A stretch of 64,000 bases of DNA from an uncultured Lachnospiraceae bacterium (GTDB taxonomy: Bacteria > Bacillota > Clostridia > Lachnospirales > Lachnospiraceae), in assembly GCA_900551115.1 (NCBI GenBank), contig URUY01000006.1, positions 83,315 to 147,314 on the forward strand, given 5' to 3'. The position numbers and the translations under genes are program-made. Below are positions 1 through 8,396 of the stretch, in pieces. The notes below the pieces were generated by a model. The model worked only from the letters and a program-made list of their open reading frames with translations. It did no database searches and had not been told where the DNA came from. The first letter of the stretch is position 1. The number at the start of each line of letters is the position of its first letter.

Positions 1-524
1 AGGCTCTTATAGTCCTCTGCCACGTCCAAAATAAAGCCGTATTCATCTGACAGCACTTCTCTATATGCTTCAAGCATGCCGCTGTCTGCTGTCGCAACCC
101 CGATATATCTGGCTTTTTGGACATATCCCGCCGTAAGCGTCTCAATATCCATATCCCTGTCCGCCAGCAGAATCAGGGAATCAAAAGTAAGCCGGTAATA
201 CCCGATTAAAAAAAGCAGCCACGAAAGCGGCAGCGGCTCCGGCTTTCTGTGCAGAAAGGCTTCGGCCTCCTCTTCATACAGGTAATATACCTTCTCTCCC
301 TGCTGCAAAACGGGAAGCTCCTGCATATATGCATCCCATGCCTCACTTGTCCACTTCTTTTTTCCGTAGTAAAAAACAGGCAGATAAACCGTGATAAAAA
401 GCACCGCTTTATCTTCACAAAAGACGGTTGTCTTTTCCGTGCGGTACTGCCACGGGCTCTTTCGCTTCTTTTTTCCCCGTCCTTCTTTTTCCATCACAAA
501 ATAAACGACAGCCAACTCTTCCAT
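1..524 (-). CDS. Hypothetical protein, 3' end beyond window (partial)
   Basis: This frame is open without a stop from an ATG at 524 to the window edge, giving 174 residues of a longer protein. A GGAGAG ribosome binding site lies 6-7 bases before the ATG, and the start follows the dusB stop by 40 bases, so it is probably the last visible gene of the argF-birA-coaX-dusB operon. The N-terminus is basic (a KKKRK run near residues 16-21). A hydrophobic stretch at about residues 97-107 is followed by a Leu-rich and acidic region with DRDMD. I do not recognise a family and no catalytic motif is visible. Reality of the gene is supported by position, ribosome binding site and codon pattern only. Confidence 0.7.
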   Translation of the reverse strand, partial: MEELAVVYFVMEKEGRGKKKRKSPWQYRTEKTTVFCEDKAVLFITVYLPVFYYGKKKWTSEAWDAYMQELPVLQQGEKVYYLYEEEAEAFLHRKPEPLPLSWLLFLIGYYRLTFDSLILLADRDMDIETLTAGYVQKARYIGVATADSGMLEAYREVLSDEYGFILDVAEDYKS

Positions 525-564
525 AGTTTTCTCTCCTATTGAAGATATGCTGCCGCCGCCTTCT

Positions 565-1530
565 TTATACCGGGAAAATTTTGTCAATTCCCCTTAAAAG
601 CTCATCCATGGTTTCCATGGTATTTATCATCTGCCTGAATCTGGCAGAATTGGGATAACCTGCCGTATACCAGGCAAGGTGCTTACGCATTTCCCGCACA
701 CCGGTATATTCTCCTTTAACCGAAAGCTGCAGGGCCGCATGCCTTTCAATGACGCGCCTTACCTCTTGTGGTGTAGGGCGTGCCGGTATTTCTCCCGTTT
801 CCAAAAAGCTTACCACTTCCTTAAATATCCAGGGATTCCCCTGCGCGCCTCTGCCTATCATAATACCGTCACAGCCGGTCTGCTCCAATAATTTCTTTGC
901 AGAAGCCGCATCTACCACATCACCGTTCCCGATAACCGGAATCTTTACCGCTTCCTTTACTGCCCTGATACACTCCCAGTCCGCATGCCCGGCATAGTAC
1001 TGCTCTCTGGTCCTGCCATGGACGGCAACCGCCGCCGCTCCGGCAGCTTCCGCAATTTTTGCAATCTCTACCGCATTGGCACTGTTCTCATCAAAGCCCT
1101 TCCTGATTTTTACGGTAACCGGCTTTTTTATGGCACGGGATACTTTACTGACAATTTCTTCCACCAGCTTCGGATTTTTCATAAGCGCCGAGCCTTCCCC
1201 ATTGTTTACCACCTTGGGAACCGGGCAGCCCATATTGATGTCCAGAATCGCAAAGGGCTTCTCTTCAATCCGTTTTGCCATTTCAGCCATAATATCAGCG
1301 TCCGAGCCGAAAAGCTGCAGGGATACCGGACACTCCTCCGGTAAAATCCGCATCAGCTCCTCCGTATTTTTGCTGTTATAATAAATGGCTTTTGCACTCA
1401 CCATTTCCATACATAAAAGTCCCGCCCCCTGCTCCTTGCAAAGCAGGCGGAACGGAAGGTCCGTTACGCCCGCCATCGGTGCCAGTATGACGGGATTATC
1501 CGGTTCTATATTTCCGATTTTCAATTTCAT
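565..1530 (-). CDS. dusB: tRNA-dihydrouridine synthase, DusB family
   Basis: FMN- and NADPH-dependent enzyme that reduces uridines in the D-loop of tRNA. At 321 residues it has normal DusB length. Visible motifs are the FMN-binding start (LAPMAGVTDLPFR, residues 16-28), the NMGCP motif with catalytic Cys102, the KIRKG segment, HGRTREQ, GNGDV, and the C-terminal phosphate-binding IGRGAQGNPW. The start codon overlaps the coaX stop by 4 bases (ATGA type), which indicates translational coupling. The coaX-dusB pairing is common in Clostridia. Family assignment is secure; which uridine is modified cannot be read from sequence. Confidence 0.96.
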   Translation of the reverse strand: MKLKIGNIEPDNPVILAPMAGVTDLPFRLLCKEQGAGLLCMEMVSAKAIYYNSKNTEELMRILPEECPVSLQLFGSDADIMAEMAKRIEEKPFAILDINMGCPVPKVVNNGEGSALMKNPKLVEEIVSKVSRAIKKPVTVKIRKGFDENSANAVEIAKIAEAAGAAAVAVHGRTREQYYAGHADWECIRAVKEAVKIPVIGNGDVVDAASAKKLLEQTGCDGIMIGRGAQGNPWIFKEVVSFLETGEIPARPTPQEVRRVIERHAALQLSVKGEYTGVREMRKHLAWYTAGYPNSARFRQMINTMETMDELLRGIDKIFPV

Positions 1531-2312
1531 CTTTGTGTTCCTGTTTTTTTGTTTTTTTCATAGATAATGTACAGACCGTCCATAGTAAGAGAGCTGTCAT
1601 ATACATCTATGCTGCCCGTTTCATCCGCAATGGCACGTCCCAGTCCGCCTGTTGCCACTACCTTTAAGTCAGCATAGCCGCTTTCTTCCTTCACCTTTTT
1701 AATGATATATTCCGTCTGCCCTATCTGTCCGTACAAAAGTCCCGCCTGCATACTGGTAACGGTCTCCTGCGCCAGAATGGATTTGGGCTTTTTGATTTCT
1801 ATCTTGGGCAGCATAGCGGTCCTTTCCCACAGCGCTTCGGCACTGATACGGATACCGGGAGCCGTAATGCCTGCCTGAAAGCTGCCCTCCCTGTTCACCA
1901 AATCATAGGTGGTCGCCGTTCCAAAATCAAGCACCAGTACCGGTCCGCCGTATTTCTCATAGGCTGCCACTGCATCCACAATGCGGTCTGCACCGATGGC
2001 ACGGGGATTTTCTGTCGCCACTCTGATGCCGGTCTTCACCCCGGGTCCTACAATCAGAGGCGTATGCCCTGTGTAACGCAGAACGGAACCTGTCAGGGAA
2101 TGCATTACATCGGATACAACGCTGGCTATTATGGCGCCTTCTATCTGCTTTAGCATAATCCCGCGGATTCTCAGCATTTCTGCCAGCAAAATCCCATATT
2201 CATCCGAGGTCCTCTGCTGCTTCGTTGAAATACGGAACGTGGCCTTTAAAACACCCTCGTCAAATACGCCGTAGTTTATATTGGTATTGCCCACATCAAT
2301 TACCAGAATCAT
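1527..2312 (-). CDS. coaX: Type III pantothenate kinase
   Basis: Phosphorylates pantothenate in the first step of coenzyme A synthesis; the type III enzyme belongs to the ASKHA superfamily. The start was set at 2312 because GGAGG lies six bases upstream and the protein then begins directly with the phosphate-binding MILVIDVGNTN. This gives 261 residues, the usual length. Other motifs are GADRIVDA (residues 107-114, catalytic Asp109) and DFGTATTYD. The gene overlaps the preceding DUF6145 gene by 17 bases and dusB by 4, so all are cotranscribed. A longer reading from 2345 would lack a good ribosome binding site. Confidence 0.95.
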   Translation of the reverse strand: MILVIDVGNTNINYGVFDEGVLKATFRISTKQQRTSDEYGILLAEMLRIRGIMLKQIEGAIIASVVSDVMHSLTGSVLRYTGHTPLIVGPGVKTGIRVATENPRAIGADRIVDAVAAYEKYGGPVLVLDFGTATTYDLVNREGSFQAGITAPGIRISAEALWERTAMLPKIEIKKPKSILAQETVTSMQAGLLYGQIGQTEYIIKKVKEESGYADLKVVATGGLGRAIADETGSIDVYDSSLTMDGLYIIYEKNKKTGTQR

Positions 2313-2682
2313 CTTCATCCTCCAGTATTTCACTGATATCCTCATGTAAAATAAATACCCTGTAATAAAGGCTTAAGCTTTCCAAAAGCTCCCGACGTTT
2401 TCTCCGCACCTCGGAAACCATCAGGCCGCTGCTGATTTCATCATAATAAATATCATCATCATCCGCATTGGTCGTAAGCACCACACTGCCGTCCTCCTCA
2501 AAGGCAACAGTAAAGATACCGCCCACTTCCTCCGTAAAAAGCACGCACAAAATATGCAGTTCCTCCTTAATGGAGTCCGGCATGTTGCTGAATTTCTCAT
2601 TAAAATAATATTTCATTTCGTAGGAATTGGCGCCGCAAAGCACCATCCTGCCCATAGCATCTTTTTCTTCCTGCTTACACAT
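2296..2682 (-). CDS. Small conserved protein resembling DUF6145
   Basis: A 128-residue soluble acidic protein between birA and coaX. From memory of clostridial genomes it resembles the DUF6145 family: an LCGANSYEMKYYFN start, ELHILCVLFTEEVGG in the middle, a Glu/Asp-rich DADDDD loop, then EVRRKRRELLES. Function is unknown. The start at ATG 2682 overlaps the birA stop by 8 bases; ATG 2655, which has AGGAAG about 11 bases upstream, is an alternative. A still longer reading from 2772 would lie almost wholly inside birA and is unlikely. Its conserved place between biotin and CoA genes hints at a metabolic or RNA-related role, but nothing in the sequence shows one. Confidence 0.75.
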   Translation of the reverse strand: MCKQEEKDAMGRMVLCGANSYEMKYYFNEKFSNMPDSIKEELHILCVLFTEEVGGIFTVAFEEDGSVVLTTNADDDDIYYDEISSGLMVSEVRRKRRELLESLSLYYRVFILHEDISEILEDEDDSGN

Positions 2683-3655
2683 ATCCGTAAATACCACGCA
2701 CCGATACTTCACCGGCATAAACTTCACAAAGCTTTCCATCCGGCGTCTGCACCAGCAGCTCTCCTTTATCATTGATACCCTTTGCCAAACCGGTATATTC
2801 CCCTGCCGGGTCTAATACCCGCACTTCTTTATTGCAGTTTACCAGTCCGGCATTGTACGGCTCTGACAGCTTTGATAAATCAAAGGTCTCCGTAAAGATT
2901 TGGTAGTTTGCTTCAAACCGCTCCATAATCCTTTGCAGCAGCAGCGCCCTTGATACTGTATTACCGGACTCTGCTTCCAGGGAAGTTGCCTTATCTAAAA
3001 GCTCCGGCGCAAACTCCTGCTTCTTTACATTGATACCGACGCCAATTACTACATGCTGGATATATTCTCCCTGCAAACTCATTTCCGTAAGAATACCCGT
3101 TATCTTTTTGCCGTTTAGCACAATATCGTTAGGCCATTTGATGCCAGACTCTACACCGCAGACCTGAGCCACTGCCTCTTTCACGGAAAGCGCCATCACA
3201 AGCGTCAGCATGGAAGCCTTATCCGGCAGAAAATCAGGCCGTAAAAGCAGCGTGAAATACAGGTTGATACCGGGAGGGGACTGCCAGCCCCTGCCTCTTC
3301 TGCCGCGACCTGCGGTCTGGGCCTCTGCAACTACCAAAGTACCGTGGCCTGCGCCCTCCTCTGCCAAAAGCTTTGCCTGCACATTGGTAGAACCCACGCT
3401 TTCATAAAAAGCCACCTCACGGCCTGCCCATTCGGTATGTATCCGGCTTTTCAGCTCATTTTCCGAAAGCACCTCCGGCAGGCCCGTCAGACGATATCCT
3501 TTGTTCTGTACTGCTTCTATTTCATAACCTTCTTTTTTCAGGCTGCCCACAGCTTTCCAAACCGCAGCCCTTGTTACGCCGAAACGCTCGCACAGCTCCT
3601 GTCCCGACAGATACCCTTCTGTTTCCCTAAGGAGGGAAAGTATCTCTGCTTTCAT
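2675..3655 (-). CDS. birA: Bifunctional biotin-[acetyl-CoA-carboxylase] ligase / biotin repressor
   Basis: Activates biotin with ATP, attaches it to carrier protein lysines, and as biotinyl-AMP complex represses biotin genes. The 326 residues begin with a winged helix (LSGQELCERFGVTRAAVW, about residues 16-33) that marks the repressor type. They continue with the catalytic domain: TAGRGRRGRGW for biotinyl-AMP binding, then KWPNDIVLNGKKITGIL with the biotin-contacting lysine. A C-terminal SH3-like domain closes the protein. GAGG lies 8 bases before the ATG. The gene follows argF by 18 bases and precedes the DUF6145 gene. Its operator targets are not in this window. Confidence 0.95.
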   Translation of the reverse strand: MKAEILSLLRETEGYLSGQELCERFGVTRAAVWKAVGSLKKEGYEIEAVQNKGYRLTGLPEVLSENELKSRIHTEWAGREVAFYESVGSTNVQAKLLAEEGAGHGTLVVAEAQTAGRGRRGRGWQSPPGINLYFTLLLRPDFLPDKASMLTLVMALSVKEAVAQVCGVESGIKWPNDIVLNGKKITGILTEMSLQGEYIQHVVIGVGINVKKQEFAPELLDKATSLEAESGNTVSRALLLQRIMERFEANYQIFTETFDLSKLSEPYNAGLVNCNKEVRVLDPAGEYTGLAKGINDKGELLVQTPDGKLCEVYAGEVSVRGIYGYV

Positions 3656-3673
3656 TCGCCCAACCTCGAAATC

Positions 3674-4657
3674 TTAAAGTGTTGCTGCCATTACGGCTTT
3701 TATGGTATGCATACGGTTCTCCGCTTCATCAAATACAAGGGACTGCGGGGATTCAAACACCTCATCCGTTACTTCCATCTCGGTAATGCCGAACTTTTTG
3801 TTCATCTCGGCACCGATTTTGGTCTTTAAATCATGGAACGCCGGCAGGCAGTGCATAAAAACAGCGCCCTCCCCTGCATTTTCCATTATCTTTTTATTAA
3901 CCTGATAAGGACGAAGCTCCTTGATACGGCTCTCCCAAACCTCGTCCGACTCGCCCATGGATACCCATACATCCGTATAGATAACGTCTGCACCCTTTGT
4001 ACCTTCCTCTGCATCCTCCGTCAGTGTGATGGTTGCGCCGGTCTTTTCTGCAATCGCCCGGCACTGTGCTACCAGCTCAGGGTCCGGGAAATAATTAGCC
4101 GAAGTACATGCCGTAAAATGCATGCCCATCTTAGCACAGGCCACCATCAGGGAATTGCCCATATTATAACGTGCATCTCCCATATAGGTCAGCTTAATCC
4201 CCTCCACATGACCGAAATGCTCTCTTATAGTCAAAAGGTCGGCTAACATCTGCGTGGGATGAAATTCGTTGGTAAGCCCGTTCCAAACAGGAACGCCCGC
4301 ATATCTTGCAAGCTCTTCCACAATATCCTGTCCGAATCCGCGGTATTCGATGCCTTCATACATACGCCCTAATACCCTTGCCGTATCGGCAATGCTCTCC
4401 TTTTTGCCAATCTGGGAGCCTGTGGGGTCTAAATAAGTAGTTCCCATCCCTAAATCGTGAGCTGCCACCTCAAATGCACAGCGGGTACGGGTGCTGGTCT
4501 TTTCAAAAATAAGCGCTACGTTTTTCCCTCTCAGGGTATCTGCCATAACGCCTTTCTTTTTCTTCTCCTTTAATTCTGCCGCCAAATCCAGCAGATAAGT
4601 GATTTCTTCCGGCGTAAAATCCAAAAGCTTTAAAAAATTGCGACCTTTTAAATTCAT
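3674..4657 (-). CDS. argF: Ornithine carbamoyltransferase
   Basis: Joins carbamoyl phosphate and ornithine to give citrulline. It has 327 residues, the usual length. Motifs seen are the carbamoyl-phosphate loop STRTR (residues 55-59), FHPTQMLADL, the ornithine-side segment DVWVSMGE, and HCLPAFHD with the catalytic Cys. AAAGGA lies 7 bases before the ATG. It opens the birA-coaX-dusB operon rather than an arginine cluster. An arcC homologue exists at 26.6 kb but no arcA is in the window, so anabolic use is more likely than catabolic; sequence alone does not decide between argF and arcB. Confidence 0.95.
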   Translation of the reverse strand: MNLKGRNFLKLLDFTPEEITYLLDLAAELKEKKKKGVMADTLRGKNVALIFEKTSTRTRCAFEVAAHDLGMGTTYLDPTGSQIGKKESIADTARVLGRMYEGIEYRGFGQDIVEELARYAGVPVWNGLTNEFHPTQMLADLLTIREHFGHVEGIKLTYMGDARYNMGNSLMVACAKMGMHFTACTSANYFPDPELVAQCRAIAEKTGATITLTEDAEEGTKGADVIYTDVWVSMGESDEVWESRIKELRPYQVNKKIMENAGEGAVFMHCLPAFHDLKTKIGAEMNKKFGITEMEVTDEVFESPQSLVFDEAENRMHTIKAVMAATL

Positions 4658-4684
4658 GGTATTGTCCTTTCTTTTCTACACAAA

Positions 4685-4716
4685 CACTCGGAGTCCGCAT
4701 AGGCGGATTCCGAGTG
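4685..4716 (-). terminator. Stem-loop between SPFH gene and argF
   Basis: A 14-bp stem with one G.T pair (4685-4698 with 4703-4716) and a four-base loop sits in the 95-base gap. On the minus strand it is followed by TTTGTGT, a weak U-tract. It is probably the terminator of the nfeD-SPFH operon; as it lies 28 bases before argF it could also act as an attenuator or 5' mRNA structure. Confidence 0.6.
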
Positions 4717-4752
4717 AATAAAGTCAATAACAGCTCCTGCTGTTTATCCTTA

Positions 4753-5670
4753 CTATTTTTCTGCCACTTCCCTGAACGCAGTTGCAAGAGAAGCAATTCC
4801 CTGTAAGTCTGCCGGAAGAAGAATCTTGGTAGCCTTTCCGTCTGCTGCCTTTTCAAAAGCTTCCAGACTCTTAATCTTAAGAACCGCTTCGTCAGCACCG
4901 GCCTCCTTCAACATTCTGATACCATCGGCATTTGCCTGCTGTACCTTTAAGATAGCCTCTGCTTCACCTTCTGCCTCACGAATCATCTTTTCCTTTTCAG
5001 CCTCTGCACGAAGGATTGCGGACTGCTTCTCTGCTTCTGCACGAAGAATTGCAGATTCCTTTTCACCTTCTGCTACCAAAATGTTGGCTTTCTTTTCACC
5101 TTCTGCTCTGGTTACAGCCTCACGTCTTTCACGCTCTGCCTTCATCTGCTTCTCCATGGCATTCTGAATCTCTGCAGGAGGAATAATATTCTTAAGCTCT
5201 ACACGGTTTACCTTGATACCCCAGGGGTCAGTTGCAATATCAAGTGCTGCGCGCATCTTGGTGTTGATGGTTTCACGGGAGGTCAGCGTCTCATCCAGTT
5301 CCAAATCACCGATAATATTACGGAGTGTGGTTGCCGTCAGATTTTCGATTGCCATCATGGGATTTTCCACACCGTAGGTAAACAGTCTCGGGTCGGTTAT
5401 CTGGTAAAATACAACCGTATCGATCCTCATGGTTACGTTATCCTTTGTAATAACCGGCTGAGGCGGGAAATCCGCTACCTGTTCCTTTAAATTTACCTTT
5501 CTGGCTACTTTATCCAAAATAGGAAGCTTAACATGAAGACCTACTGACCAGGTTCCCTGATAAGCACCCAGTCTCTCCACGATGTAAGCCTGTGCCTGAG
5601 GCACGATTTTGATACAGGATACCAGTACCAATAAAAGCAATACAATTAATGCAATAATAATAAGTTCCAT
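4753..5670 (-). CDS. SPFH/Band 7 (stomatin-prohibitin) membrane protein
   Basis: A 305-residue membrane-anchored scaffold protein of the QmcA/stomatin type. One N-terminal hydrophobic segment (residues 3-20) is followed by the SPFH domain (PQAQAYIVERLGAYQGTW, then VNLKEQ and FPPQPVITKDN). A long Glu/Ala/Arg-rich coiled coil (about residues 185-255) contains repeated EGEKESAILRAEAEKQ units. Such proteins form oligomers in lipid microdomains. It follows the NfeD-like gene by 32 bases; an NfeD partner beside an SPFH gene is a classical pairing. No protease domain is present. Confidence 0.93.
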   Translation of the reverse strand: MELIIIALIVLLLLVLVSCIKIVPQAQAYIVERLGAYQGTWSVGLHVKLPILDKVARKVNLKEQVADFPPQPVITKDNVTMRIDTVVFYQITDPRLFTYGVENPMMAIENLTATTLRNIIGDLELDETLTSRETINTKMRAALDIATDPWGIKVNRVELKNIIPPAEIQNAMEKQMKAERERREAVTRAEGEKKANILVAEGEKESAILRAEAEKQSAILRAEAEKEKMIREAEGEAEAILKVQQANADGIRMLKEAGADEAVLKIKSLEAFEKAADGKATKILLPADLQGIASLATAFREVAEK

Positions 5671-5702
5671 TTTACTTCCTCTCTTTCTTCTCCCTCATTT
5701 TA

Positions 5703-6140
5703 TTATTTAGGCTCTACAATCAGCTTTACCCCATTGATTGCACGCACATAAACTACCGTTCCTACAGGAATCTCTGCATTTTCATTTATACTTCTGGCTG
5801 TCCATTCCTGTCCGCTTACCGTTACCTGTCCGGTTCCTTCCAGGTTATTGATTTCGCTGATGACAATAGCCTGTCTTCCAACCAGGCTTTCCGCATTGGT
5901 CTTAATCCGGTCCTTGTTAAAATACTTCACTGCCACAGGCCTTGTGAACAGCAGCAGGAGTATGGAAACTGCCAAAAACAACAGAAGCTGTACAACAAAC
6001 GGTGCATGGCAGGCTGCCGCTATTGCTGCTATTAAAGCGCCCCCGGCAAACCAGATAGTCGTAAGCACCATAGTCACAAGCTCAATTACAATAAATACAA
6101 TCAACAGCAGTAACCATATAAACAGCATATTTTCAAACAT
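5703..6140 (-). CDS. NfeD-family membrane protein
   Basis: A 145-residue protein with three to four hydrophobic segments in the first 70 residues (LFIWLLLLIVFIVIELVTMV, then an Ala-rich helix and LLLFLAVSILLLLF). A soluble OB-fold-like C-terminal domain follows (about residues 85-145, with LVGRQAIVISEINN and GQVTVSGQEW). This is the short NfeD form without the N-terminal ClpP-class protease. It is the first gene of a two-gene operon with the SPFH protein and probably forms a membrane complex with it. The ATG has GGGG about 9 bases upstream. Confidence 0.9.
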   Translation of the reverse strand: MFENMLFIWLLLLIVFIVIELVTMVLTTIWFAGGALIAAIAAACHAPFVVQLLLFLAVSILLLLFTRPVAVKYFNKDRIKTNAESLVGRQAIVISEINNLEGTGQVTVSGQEWTARSINENAEIPVGTVVYVRAINGVKLIVEPK

Positions 6141-6184
6141 CCCTTATTTCCCCTTTCCTAAAAATATTTATTTTAGATATTCTT

Positions 6185-6213
6185 ATCTTACTACACCTCT
6201 TCCTTTGGGGCAA
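6185..6213 (-). promoter_or_regulatory. Promoter for nfeD-SPFH operon
   Basis: On the minus strand TTGCCC (6208-6213) and TAAGAT (6185-6190) are spaced by 17 bases, 45 bases upstream of the nfeD start. This is a moderate match to the housekeeping sigma consensus. Confidence 0.5.
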
Positions 6214-6268
6214 CACCTTTATTTGCACGTTTCTATTTCTTAATATTCGTTTTTTTGCACCATTACGG

Positions 6269-6296
6269 AAAAAAGGACGGGAAACTCCCGTCCTTT
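6269..6296 (-). terminator. Rho-independent terminator of SleB-type gene
   Basis: A perfect 11-bp stem (6272-6282 with 6286-6296) with a three-base loop is followed on the minus strand by six Ts. It lies 27 bases after the stop of the wall hydrolase gene. Confidence 0.9.
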
Positions 6297-6322
6297 GTCT
6301 ATATCTGTCCGCGCCCGCGGCA

Positions 6323-7405
6323 TTAATAGAATACGTGATTGCCTATAACCAGTCCTTCACGACCGTTGTTACGTCTAAAGTGTGTTAAATCACCTACATT
6401 GGAAACACCGGAAATAGCCTCTTCTGCCGCATCAATACAGCTTTGGTAAATATTACCGGATTCCAATACTCTGTTTACCTTACCGCTCTGTGCCGGCGTA
6501 AACTGTCCCGATGCATAGATAACGCCGTGAATCGTGTCAGGATAAGCGCCGCTTCTTACACGGTTCATGACTACCGCGCCTACTGCAAGCTGTCCTTCAT
6601 AGGATTCACCGCCTGCTTCACACTGAATCAGCGCTGCCAAAAGCAGTGTCGTATCCGCATCCGTTGTATATTCTCCATAATTAACATGGCGCTTCGCTTC
6701 GGCTTCAGCAGCCTCACGCTCCTTGATTGCCTCCATTGTTTCCCCTGAGTCAATCTTAAACTCTATGGAAACATAATCGGTGGATACATATCCGTCCTCG
6801 CCCTCATAATCGATACAAACCCAGCCGTCTTCACCCACAGAAAGCACTTCTACCTCATCTCCCTTAGGGAGTACACCGTATACCTCTGCCTCTGTGCCGG
6901 GTGCCTTCCGTACCTTCAGGCCGTCCTCGATATGCGCTACAGTTACACCCACATTAGATGCCAGTGCCTCTGCCTCTTCGCCAAACAGCAGATATTCATC
7001 ATTAGCCCAGCCGACTAAGTCTCCCGACTGAAGCTTTGTCCAGCCGTCCTTTCTTTCCAAAACAGTACCGCCACAGTCCTTATACAGCATACCGACCTTT
7101 TCAGATTCTGCATTCGGTTCCAGACGGACATTCAATGCGTTGTTTACATTTGCCATAACCAGCTTAGATTCTTTTTCCTTCTCGGATACTGCGTTTAAAT
7201 CCAGATTCAGTTCCATCGCTGTGGCATTCAATACTTCCTGGGTGTTTGTCGCGCCGGGATCCAATATCGCAGACACACCTCCGTTAAAATTACTCAGGTA
7301 ATTCTTTCCGCTGCCGGCTTCTGCAACCATACTTGTATGCATCGCCATCATCAACGCCAGCGTTCCGCCGGCGAGCGATACAAGCAGCCTTCTGCCTCTT
7401 GCCAT
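6323..7405 (-). CDS. Secreted cell wall hydrolase: two SH3 domains plus SleB-type domain
   Basis: Probable exported lytic enzyme of 360 residues. A signal peptide or membrane anchor occupies residues 1-30 (ARGRRLL then LAGGTLALMMAMHTSMVAEA). Two bacterial SH3 domains follow (about 80-135 with LNVRLEPNAESEKVG, and 155-215 with LKVRKAPGTEAEVYG), then a helical linker rich in Glu and Ala. A C-terminal SleB/hydrolase_2 domain (about 245-360) contains LIQCEAGGESYEGQLAVG and AVVMNRVRSG, with the likely catalytic Glu in CEAGGE. SleB-type domains cleave peptidoglycan in germination or vegetative growth; SH3 domains bind the wall. The start at 7405 is chosen for GGAGG 8 bases upstream. A strong promoter and a terminator make it monocistronic. 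Confidence 0.9.
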   Translation of the reverse strand: MARGRRLLVSLAGGTLALMMAMHTSMVAEAGSGKNYLSNFNGGVSAILDPGATNTQEVLNATAMELNLDLNAVSEKEKESKLVMANVNNALNVRLEPNAESEKVGMLYKDCGGTVLERKDGWTKLQSGDLVGWANDEYLLFGEEAEALASNVGVTVAHIEDGLKVRKAPGTEAEVYGVLPKGDEVEVLSVGEDGWVCIDYEGEDGYVSTDYVSIEFKIDSGETMEAIKEREAAEAEAKRHVNYGEYTTDADTTLLLAALIQCEAGGESYEGQLAVGAVVMNRVRSGAYPDTIHGVIYASGQFTPAQSGKVNRVLESGNIYQSCIDAAEEAISGVSNVGDLTHFRRNNGREGLVIGNHVFY

Positions 7406-7493
7406 TTTATTTACCTCCAAATGTAAAATTTCCTCCAGCATCTTTTAAGCACTGAAAGTCTCGGCATATAACACTATTAAAATATACCGATTA

Positions 7494-7528
7494 TGTTACA
7501 TTTATTACAAATTTGTTAAATTTGTTAC
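7494..7528. promoter_or_regulatory. Repeated TGTTAC/TTTGTTA half-sites in leader of SleB-type gene
   Basis: The untranslated region contains TGTTACA, TTACAAA, TTTGTTAAA and TTTGTTACG within 35 bases. On the minus strand two TGTAAY hexamers start 9 bases apart. They resemble WalR half-sites (TGTWAH), but the classical spacing is 11 bases, so regulator identity is a guess. Confidence 0.35.
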
Positions 7529-7535
7529 GGAAGAT

Positions 7536-7564
7536 ATCATAGCAAAGGATTTCTGCTTTGTCAA
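7536..7564 (-). promoter_or_regulatory. Promoter for SleB-type hydrolase gene
   Basis: Consensus TTGACA (7559-7564) and TATGAT (7536-7541) are separated by 17 bases on the minus strand. It implies a 5' leader of about 120 bases before the ATG at 7405. Confidence 0.85.
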
Positions 7565-7575
7565 GTTTTAGGTTT

Positions 7576-8370
7576 TTACAGGCTTTTTGATTTCTCTATG
7601 CAGGCTTCCATGGCATCCATGACCGCAGCACGCATGCCCATTTCCTCCAGCACCTTTACCGCTTCAATGGTAGTGCCGCCCGGCGAGCATACCATATCCT
7701 TTAATTCAGCAGGATGCATACCGGTTTCCAGTACCATTTTAGCGCTGCCAAGCACAGATTGTGCCGCCATTTCATAGGCCTGCTTTCTGGGCATGCCGGC
7801 ACATACCGCTTCGTCTGCCATGGCTTCAATAAACATGAATACATATGCCGGTGAACTGCCGCTTACCCCTACTACAACGTCCATCATACGCTCCGGCACT
7901 TCACTGACCGTACCAAAGGAAGAAAGCAGCTTTTTAATATTTTCCATCTCTCCGTCAGAAACCAGCTCTCCCTGTACCACAGCGGTACATCCTGAAAGCA
8001 CTAACGCCGGGGTATTGGGCATACAGCGGATTAGCTTAATGCGCTTTCCGAACAGCCCTTCTATATACTCCATGGTCTTTCCGGCTGCAATGCTGATTAC
8101 CACCGTATCCTCTTTCACCGCATCCTTAATCTCTTCTATTACCTCCGGAAAGAAAACCGGTTTTACTGCCAGAAAAAGGATATCAGCAGCAGCCGCTACC
8201 GAAGCATTATCTGCAAGAACTCTGATGCCATACTCTTCCCGGCATGCCTCCATGGTTTCCTGCGTCTTTGCAGACCCTACAATGTCACCGGGCAGTACCA
8301 TTTTCTTCTTTAACATACCTCCTATTATGGCCTTCGCCATATTTCCCAATCCGATAAAGCCTATCGTCAT
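7576..8370 (-). CDS. proC: Pyrroline-5-carboxylate reductase
   Basis: Reduces pyrroline-5-carboxylate to proline with NAD(P)H. It has 264 residues. The Rossmann start GFIGLGNMAKAIIGG (residues 4-18), the AVKP motif and RCMPNTPALV in the middle are visible. The conserved C-terminal helical domain has GVSGSSPAYVFMFIEAMAD and CSPGGTTIEA, the signature of the family. AAGGAGG lies 9 bases before the ATG. It follows the TrmH-like gene by 26 bases and is cotranscribed with it. No other proline gene is in the window. Confidence 0.95.
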   Translation of the reverse strand: MTIGFIGLGNMAKAIIGGMLKKKMVLPGDIVGSAKTQETMEACREEYGIRVLADNASVAAAADILFLAVKPVFFPEVIEEIKDAVKEDTVVISIAAGKTMEYIEGLFGKRIKLIRCMPNTPALVLSGCTAVVQGELVSDGEMENIKKLLSSFGTVSEVPERMMDVVVGVSGSSPAYVFMFIEAMADEAVCAGMPRKQAYEMAAQSVLGSAKMVLETGMHPAELKDMVCSPGGTTIEAVKVLEEMGMRAAVMDAMEACIEKSKSL

Positions 8371-8396
8371 ATCGCTTTTCCTCCTTAAATCCTGAT

